From positions 1 to 10,973 of the forward strand of contig CAZKLU010000062.1 in assembly GCA_964553775.1 (NCBI GenBank): DNA of 10,973 nt, in the 5' to 3' direction. A model generated the notes under the pieces. The model did no database searches and had not been told where the DNA came from. It was given only the letters and a program-made list of their open reading frames with translations. Origin of the DNA: RUG626 sp964553775 (lineage in GTDB: Bacteria; Bacillota; Clostridia; Oscillospirales; Oscillospiraceae). This document shows positions 6,814-10,973 of this stretch, one piece after another (within the stretch, counting starts at the first letter, position 1; every line of letters begins with the position of its first letter). The position numbers and the translations under genes are program-made.

Positions 6814-6888
6814 TTTTACGCTAATTAACGGCGGCTCACATATGAATTTGAAACAGGTTTTTTAACGGTACAGCCGCCAAAAATTTTG

Positions 6889-6894
6889 ATTATA
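6889..6894 (-). promoter_or_regulatory. TATAAT box, possible internal promoter for rplC onward
   Basis: A perfect TATAAT on the minus strand. A transcript starting about 7 bases downstream would begin just before the GGCGGCT stem. No good -35 element lies 16-18 bases upstream: the hexamer at 17 is AAATAA, and a partial TGTAAA sits too far away at 20. It could be a weak or activator-dependent promoter, or a chance match in AT-rich sequence. Confidence 0.3.
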
Positions 6895-6968
6895 TTGACG
6901 CCGCTCTATTTTTATTTACACAGACATAGTGCGCGTCAGCAAATCAATATGCTTGCCGATATACTATC

Positions 6969-7280
6969 TTACAGCTTGATCTCGATCTCGACACCCGCCG
7001 GAAGTTCAAGGTTCATAAGAGCCTCAACTGTTTTCTGGCTTGGGGATATGATATCGATAAGCCTCTTATGGGTTCTTCTCTCGAACTGCTCACGGCTGTC
7101 CTTGTACTTATGGACAGCTCTCAGGATCGTTACAACCTCTTTCTTCGTTGGAAGCGGTATCGGACCTGATACTTTCGCGTCGGTTCTCTTTACTGTCTCG
7201 ACTATCCGCTCTGCCGTCTGGTCGATAAGCTGATGGTCATACGCCTTTAAGCGTATACGGATCATTTTCTTCGTTGCCAT
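6969..7280 (-). CDS. rpsJ: 30S ribosomal protein S10
   Basis: S10 is in the 30S head and also acts as NusE in transcription antitermination complexes. The protein is 103 residues, normal length. Recognisable segments are IRIRLKAYDHQLIDQTAERI near the start, SGPIPLPTKKEVVTILR in the middle and LPAGVEIEIKL at the end. The start at 7278-7280 is set by a GGAGG site six bases upstream. It is the first gene of the ribosomal cluster. Unlike most operons of this kind it is separated from rplC by a long spacer and may be expressed partly on its own. No rpsL, rpsG, fusA or tuf gene precedes it in the window. Confidence 0.98.
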   Translation of the reverse strand: MATKKMIRIRLKAYDHQLIDQTAERIVETVKRTDAKVSGPIPLPTKKEVVTILRAVHKYKDSREQFERRTHKRLIDIISPSQKTVEALMNLELPAGVEIEIKL

Positions 7281-7305
7281 GTCTTTCCTCCAAACATTTT
7301 TTTCT

Positions 7306-7346
7306 CACTGAAACCAGCTATGATATTCCACAGCTCACTTTCAGCG
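7306..7346 (-). promoter_or_regulatory. Hairpin next to the rpsJ ribosome binding site
   Basis: CGCTGAAA pairs with TTTCAGTG (one G-U). Inside it AGCTGTG pairs with CATAGCT (one G-U) around a GAATAT loop, with a 3-by-2 internal loop between the two stems. It ends about 16 bases before the GGAGG site of rpsJ, a position suited to influence translation. Confidence 0.6.
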
Positions 7347-7450
7347 TCCACAAAATTTTACCGTGCGTTTATCAGCATCGGCTTTGAGTGCGTCCGGCGG
7401 AAATTTTTAATACACAGCCCCGTGCGTATCACTCCGGCTCAGAATACAAA

Positions 7451-7487
7451 CCGGACAGCATACAGGAAATTCCTGATACGTCTCCGG
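7451..7487 (-). promoter_or_regulatory. Three-part stem-loop in the S10 leader
   Basis: CCGGA/TCCGG, then GTAT/ATGC with one G-U pair, then CAGGA/TCCTG around an ATT loop. The parts are separated by a 3-by-2 internal loop and one bulged base. Together this makes 14 pairs in 37 bases. Confidence 0.55.
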
Positions 7488-7543
7488 TTGTGTAAATCCG
7501 GCGATATACGGATAGAAGAGTTAATTTCCAGCCGCCCGATTAT

Positions 7544-7568
7544 GTACCCTCTTAACATAAGAAGATAC
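7544..7568 (-). promoter_or_regulatory. 11-pair hairpin in the S10 leader
   Basis: GTATCTTCTTA pairs with TAAGAGGGTAC around a TGT loop, with two G-U pairs and no bulge. G-U pairs rather than a perfect DNA palindrome suggest selection at the RNA level. Confidence 0.6.
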
Positions 7569-7655
7569 CGGACATACTCCCCGAAAGTTACCTCATAATT
7601 TGAGCAATCTCCCGGTTCACCGCACACGGACGAGCATTGCCCGTCACGCTTTCAT

Positions 7656-7684
7656 AGAATACCACATTTTTTGGCTGTTGTCAA
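7656..7684 (-). promoter_or_regulatory. Sigma-A type promoter of the S10 operon
   Basis: On the minus strand a perfect TTGACA (7679-7684) is followed by exactly 17 bases and then TATTCT (7656-7661), preceded by TGTGG, which gives an extended -10. AT-rich sequence (AAATTTTAATTTTTC) lies just upstream and could serve as an UP-like element. The predicted start is near 7649. It lies downstream of the fliD terminator, so it is the natural main promoter for rpsJ and the genes after it. Confidence 0.88.
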
Positions 7685-7780
7685 GAGAAAAATTAAAATT
7701 TCCGGTTTCTTTTTCCGTTTTTGTTACGACAATATAAAATTTTCTCGTATCTGTTCATTATTTTGTGACGATTTACACAC

Positions 7781-7808
7781 AGAAACACGCCGGAGTTTCA
7801 CCGGCGTG
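7781..7808 (-). terminator. Intrinsic terminator after fliD
   Basis: CACGCCGG (7801-7808) pairs perfectly with CCGGCGTG (7786-7793) around a TGAAACT loop and is followed on the minus strand by TTTCT. The stem is strong and GC-rich; the T tract is short. It begins about 19 bases after the fliD stop and isolates fliD from the S10 operon. On the plus strand no T-run follows, so it acts in one direction. Confidence 0.8.
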
Positions 7809-7827
7809 CCGCATATTCGTCATTACG

Positions 7828-10485
7828 TTAATATCCCATGAGACTGCTGAGTGTTGAACTCTGGCTGTTCAGCTCCTGAATCAGCACCTCAAGATTTGTG
7901 AACTGCGTCGTATAATAGTCTATCTTGTCGCTCATCTTATCCCGCCACTTTTCTATCTGATCATCAAGATTATCTATCTGATCCTGAAGCGAGTTGTCGG
8001 ACAAACTAAGTGAACTCTTTGTTGTTCCTGCCTTGCGGACGAGAATGCCATAACCCGCGGAGCTGGTGGATGAGTACGATGTCAGCGTCTTGCTGAGTGT
8101 TGCTATAAGACCCGTTACGTTCCCCTCATCGTCTGTTGTGACGAATGCGTCTCTCACGCTGTCTGGGTTCGTCTCCAACGCTTCACGCAGCTTTGTCTCG
8201 TCAAGAACCCACGATGTCACACCATCCGAGTAAGTTGTGGTAAGCCCTATCGCTTCAAGTGCTTTTCTCTCGTTGCCGCTTGAACTGATTATTGTTCTCA
8301 GGCGGCTATAGAGCTGGCTTAAATCACTGTCACCGAAGAGCAAGCCAGTTTTCGCCTTCTCCTCATACGCTTCTATCTCGCTGTCGGTCAAGTCCGCTTT
8401 ATCATCGTCTGTAAGCGGCATATAACGGTTGTTCGACGAATCAGTAAGCGGCTGGGTCGAATACGCTTCGTGCGTCTCCGCCATCACCGTGTTAATCTCG
8501 TCAACAAAGCTCTGTATCGCCGTCACTATCTTGTCAGCATCGGATTTCGTTGTGAACGTGATGTATTCGTTCGCGTCAAGAGCTTTTGCGGCGTTCTTTG
8601 TAGCTGTCTCGTCCACACTGCCGCCGCTATATTGCACAAGACCCTCGTTGAACGTGTTGGAGAGCGTCACACTCAGACCATCCATGCTTATTACGTTGCT
8701 CGAACGCTGAAGAGTGATGTTGTCGCCGTTTACCGTGATGTTCACTATGGCATCTGTGCCTTTCGTATAGCCCTTGCGTACCTGCTGTACTATCTCATCG
8801 GAAAGATCGTCAAAGGTGCCGAGAGATATGTAACTAAGAATTGAACCGTTTTCACCAAATTTGAAAAAATTTTCTCCCATTTGCTTGATACAATAATTCT
8901 CGCCATTTTCATCTGTAAACACGACCCTCTCACCGTCATTATTTACAAGATAACCACCGCTGTCGGTATTTGCTTCAATCTCGCCAAACAACGCCGTCGC
9001 AAGACCGTCGCCAAAGTCGATCCTCGCGTCCGCGCCGGTTTCATCACTTGTGAACGTGAATTTATTCGTAAGCTGTGAATAGCTTATATCAACATCGGTA
9101 CTGCTGTTAATCTTATTCATAACAGTTTCAAACGCGGTGTCAGCCGTGAACGCTCCGACAGTCTTGCCGTTGATCGTTATTCCGTAAAGAAGATTCCCGT
9201 CGTTGTCAACGCGCTTGTATTCCCCGTCAACGTACTTGACAGTGTTGCCCTCGGAATCCGAATAAACGCCATTACTGTATGTGACATTGCCCACAGCGTC
9301 AAGAGCCATGTCCGATGTCAGCTTATCTCCGAGAATCTCGCCAAGCGATGTGCTTGTATTGAAATAGTTGGAAAGACCGGTTTTGCCCAATCCGAGGTTC
9401 GTGTTATAATCGGACGTTATAAGAAGAGACGAACCGCCCGCGTTCTCATTGAACGTAATGCCGCCGTTCTCATTTGCTTCAACCGTAACCTTGCTGCCAA
9501 ACGCCGTCTTGAGGTTTTTTGAAAGGTTTGAGACAAGGCTTGCTGTCAATTCCTCATTGTTGCTCCCAGTGAGAGTACCCATGCTTATTTCTTTGGTCGT
9601 GCCGTCAAGCGTAACGCTTATCGTTCTGTCGGAAAGGTATGTCGCCATATCCTCGGTGTGATACATAGACGTACTGCCGACACTGATACTCCTGCCGTTT
9701 CCATCACTGAGTGTACCCGCCGAAACGCCGAGGGTACTCTTTATATCACCCGTCACGCCGCTTATGTACACGGAGTTTCCCGCATTCTGAAGGTCATTGA
9801 ATGAGATTGTGCCATTCGAGACACTAACACCTATTCTTGTACTTGCCTTTACTGTGGAGCCATCGGAGGTCGTCATTGTCTGTTCGCCGAGCTTTTTTGT
9901 TATAAGGCTTGCCAGTTCATCCGCGCTTTTGCAGCAGTCACTCTCGTCAAAGCTGATACTTATCGTTTTCGTGCCATAGGTGAACGTCATAGTGCCGGAT
10001 ATATCGCCGACATTAACGGATTCAGACCAGTCTATGCCCGTTCCCTCGAGAGTGTTGCTGTTAAGTGTAGAGGCATCGACCGAATAACGCGCCTTTGTCG
10101 CAAGCTGCTCAATCGAATTTATCCTCAAATCGCTCGTTGTTTTTCCTGTCGCGGCTACCTTATTAGCGTAATCGCCGTTTGCGGAGGTTATCGTAGCGTT
10201 GTTAAAGAAGCTGAGACTTCCGAGGTTCGTGGTTGAGGTATACGAGGTGTATTTCTGTGAGATGTCAATCAGCTTGTCGGTTATGCTCCTGTACGCTGTC
10301 TGTTTCCAGACAAGCTGCTGCTGCTTTTGCAGAAGCGTCTGGATTTTCGTCTGATAACCTGATATGCTGTTTTCGATAAGCGTTTCGGTGTCAAGACCGG
10401 AAGCAAGACCGGAAAGGACGTTCCGTGTTCCGTAAATGCTGCTTGACGAGCTTGACGAGCTTGTTAAACTGTTAATATTAGCCAA
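7828..10485 (-). CDS. fliD: Flagellar filament cap protein FliD (hook-associated protein 2)
   Basis: FliD forms the cap at the tip of the flagellar filament and helps flagellin subunits fold into place after export through the flagellar type III system. The N-terminal FliD domain (about residues 20-125) carries SGLASGLDTETLIEN. The C-terminal domain (about residues 635-870) has the clostridial-type PLTDDDKADLTDSEIEAYEE segment and ends in a coiled coil (about 828-880). A flagellin hook-IN-like motif, GITINGKTVGAF, is near residue 440. At 885 residues it is long: the variable, surface-exposed middle is expanded. A run of eight serines follows the start. It has a Cys-Cys pair near residue 183, uncommon in exported flagellar proteins. 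The start is TTG (10483-10485), 8 bases after AGGAG, with no better ATG. It is 37 bases from the upstream gene and probably co-transcribed with it. Confidence 0.93.
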   Translation of the reverse strand: MANINSLTSSSSSSSSIYGTRNVLSGLASGLDTETLIENSISGYQTKIQTLLQKQQQLVWKQTAYRSITDKLIDISQKYTSYTSTTNLGSLSFFNNATITSANGDYANKVAATGKTTSDLRINSIEQLATKARYSVDASTLNSNTLEGTGIDWSESVNVGDISGTMTFTYGTKTISISFDESDCCKSADELASLITKKLGEQTMTTSDGSTVKASTRIGVSVSNGTISFNDLQNAGNSVYISGVTGDIKSTLGVSAGTLSDGNGRSISVGSTSMYHTEDMATYLSDRTISVTLDGTTKEISMGTLTGSNNEELTASLVSNLSKNLKTAFGSKVTVEANENGGITFNENAGGSSLLITSDYNTNLGLGKTGLSNYFNTSTSLGEILGDKLTSDMALDAVGNVTYSNGVYSDSEGNTVKYVDGEYKRVDNDGNLLYGITINGKTVGAFTADTAFETVMNKINSSTDVDISYSQLTNKFTFTSDETGADARIDFGDGLATALFGEIEANTDSGGYLVNNDGERVVFTDENGENYCIKQMGENFFKFGENGSILSYISLGTFDDLSDEIVQQVRKGYTKGTDAIVNITVNGDNITLQRSSNVISMDGLSVTLSNTFNEGLVQYSGGSVDETATKNAAKALDANEYITFTTKSDADKIVTAIQSFVDEINTVMAETHEAYSTQPLTDSSNNRYMPLTDDDKADLTDSEIEAYEEKAKTGLLFGDSDLSQLYSRLRTIISSSGNERKALEAIGLTTTYSDGVTSWVLDETKLREALETNPDSVRDAFVTTDDEGNVTGLIATLSKTLTSYSSTSSAGYGILVRKAGTTKSSLSLSDNSLQDQIDNLDDQIEKWRDKMSDKIDYYTTQFTNLEVLIQELNSQSSTLSSLMGY
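10441..10463 (-). repeat. Short 9-base tandem repeat in the fliD serine run
   Basis: On the plus strand gcttgacga is present twice and then partly again (gcttg). It encodes part of the polyserine run at the FliD N-terminus. Gain or loss of a whole unit would change the run by three serines and keep the frame. Confidence 0.7.
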
Positions 10486-10493
10486 AATTGTTT

Positions 10494-10498
10494 CTCCT
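10494..10498 (-). promoter_or_regulatory. Ribosome binding site supporting the fliD TTG start
   Basis: The minus strand reads AGGAG, then eight bases, then TTG (10483-10485). The TTG opens MANINSLT followed by the conserved FliD N-terminal domain. No ATG or GTG lies at a suitable distance. Confidence 0.8.
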
Positions 10499-10522
10499 TT
10501 CCATAGTTACTTCGTCTTGAAT

Positions 10523-10973
10523 TTATCCTGTGTAGGACGGGAGCTGTTCTATGCCTATAAAATCAGTGGTACCAGTGTCTGCAAAGCTTTCCGAAATATT
10601 AACTACTACAGTTTCCCCATTTTCAAAAGTATCGGCAGGTATTGTGCAAGTCATACTTACATAGATATCACCTTTGCCACCCGAGGTATATTCATATATA
10701 GTGAGAACTTTATTGGAACTTTCCGCTTTTATACTTTTCAGAGTAAACCTTATACTCCATGCAGCATAGACATAATCTACCATAACAGTAAATGTAAAGT
10801 CTTGTGCCGTATTGAATGCGATCGGTTGACCGTTTTCAATCATTTCACCGTTCACATAAACATATCCGTCTTCAGCGGCGAAATAATCATCAAAGTAAGT
10901 ACCTTCCCAATCCGCGCTAAACACGAACGACACAGTCGCGCTCACGTCAGCTACGAACGTAAACACAACGCTT
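10523..10973 (-). CDS. Unrecognised protein, C-terminal part (possibly extracellular beta-sandwich)
   Basis: The last 149 residues of a gene that runs off the right edge; the frame is open to the boundary. I do not recognise the family. The sequence is acidic and rich in aromatic and beta-branched residues, with alternating strands such as FTFVADVSATVSFVF and DFTFTVMVDYVYAAW, joined by a GYVYVNGEMIENGQ turn. This looks like an Ig-like or pre-peptidase (PPC)-like beta-sandwich, typical of secreted or surface proteins, but that is inference. It has no transmembrane segment, sorting motif or coiled coil in the visible part, and ends in PSYTG. It ends 37 bases before fliD with no terminator between, so the two are likely one operon. 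Its base composition looks more AT-rich than fliD. Confidence 0.75.
   Translation of the reverse strand, partial: SVVFTFVADVSATVSFVFSADWEGTYFDDYFAAEDGYVYVNGEMIENGQPIAFNTAQDFTFTVMVDYVYAAWSIRFTLKSIKAESSNKVLTIYEYTSGGKGDIYVSMTCTIPADTFENGETVVVNISESFADTGTTDFIGIEQLPSYTG

Larger units (their letters stand above)
6693..6894 (-). promoter_or_regulatory. Structured leader upstream of rplC, with a candidate promoter
   Basis: rpsJ and rplC are normally close, but here 276 bases separate them. Reading the minus strand, a TATAAT box (6889-6894) is followed by four hairpins in succession: GGCGGCT/AGCCGCC with a 35-base loop (6830-6878); a 14-pair hairpin (6781-6813); GCCAAC/GTTGGC with a 6-base loop (6751-6768), possibly extended by CCC/GGG; and GTCGGACA, loop TAAC, TGTTCGAC (6723-6742). 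The AGGAGG site at 6705-6710 follows. No hairpin has a T-run, so none is a simple terminator. The -35 region is poor, so the promoter is uncertain. The density of stems suggests a regulatory leader. I do not recognise it as a known family. Confidence 0.6.
7281..7649 (-). promoter_or_regulatory. Long structured 5' leader of the S10 operon
   Basis: About 370 nt lie between the predicted transcription start and rpsJ. Main stems on the minus strand, 5' to 3', are: GACGGGC/GCTCGTC with a 3-base loop (7629-7645), close to the 5' end; an 11-pair stem with loop TGT (7544-7568); ATCCG/CGGAT (7496-7513); a three-part stem (7451-7487); ATACGCA/TGTGTAT with loop CGGGGC (7410-7429), possibly closed by CGGA/TCCG; and a two-part stem just before the ribosome binding site (7306-7346). 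None is followed by a clear T-run. A leader this long and folded suggests autogenous or growth-linked control, as L4 exerts on the unrelated Escherichia coli S10 leader. No known family is recognised. Confidence 0.65.

Noticed and set aside
6693..6968. The two long spacers as copies of one small mobile element
   Set aside because: Comparing 78-341 with 6693-6968 by eye shows only short motifs in common, no shared terminal inverted repeats and no flanking target duplications.
7439..7627. A 62-codon GTG-started minus-strand reading frame in the S10 leader
   Set aside because: No ribosome binding site precedes the GTG or the internal ATGs, and it overlaps several stems of the RNA leader. The sequence resembles no family I know. 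It is better explained as chance within a structured leader, though a leader peptide cannot be fully excluded.

Overview
The window is chromosomal DNA of a Gram-positive, flagellated bacterium, most likely a member of the Clostridia (Bacillota). The ribosomal gene order, the zinc-binding form of S14, the four-cysteine L24, strong AGGAGG ribosome binding sites, a sigma-A type promoter, a TTG start and a clostridial-looking FliD all point that way. The arginine- and glycine-rich tail on S3 would fit the Oscillospirales/Ruminococcaceae side of the class, but that placement is an inference. All genes lie on the minus strand, so the reading order is from high to low coordinates.

From the right edge, the layout is as follows. 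(1) 10523-10973 is the C-terminal end of an unrecognised beta-strand-rich protein. (2) 7828-10485 is a large fliD (flagellar filament cap), 37 bases downstream of it, closed by a GC-rich hairpin terminator at 7781-7808. (3) 7281-7690 holds a near-consensus promoter and a leader of about 370 nt with several long hairpins. (4) 6969-7280 is rpsJ (S10). (5) 6693-6968 is an unusually long spacer with a TATAAT box and four consecutive hairpins just before rplC. (6) 342-6692 holds the rest of the S10 cluster running into the spc cluster: rplC, rplD, rplW, rplB, rpsS, rplV, rpsC, rplP, rpmC, rpsQ, rplN, rplX, rplE, rpsN. These genes are tightly packed (gaps of about 1-18 bases, two small overlaps). 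(7) 78-341 is a second long spacer, followed by the first 25 codons of rpsH at the left edge.

The ribosomal genes are ordinary in order and content. They supply small- and large-subunit proteins in one coordinated transcript. The unusual parts are non-coding: the structured S10 leader, the structured rpsJ-rplC spacer and the rpsN-rpsH spacer. They would let the run be controlled as three blocks (rpsJ alone; rplC to rpsN; rpsH onward). I did not find a new enzyme system, defence island, CRISPR array or mobile element here. The best candidate for something undescribed is the RNA structure in the rpsJ-rplC spacer.
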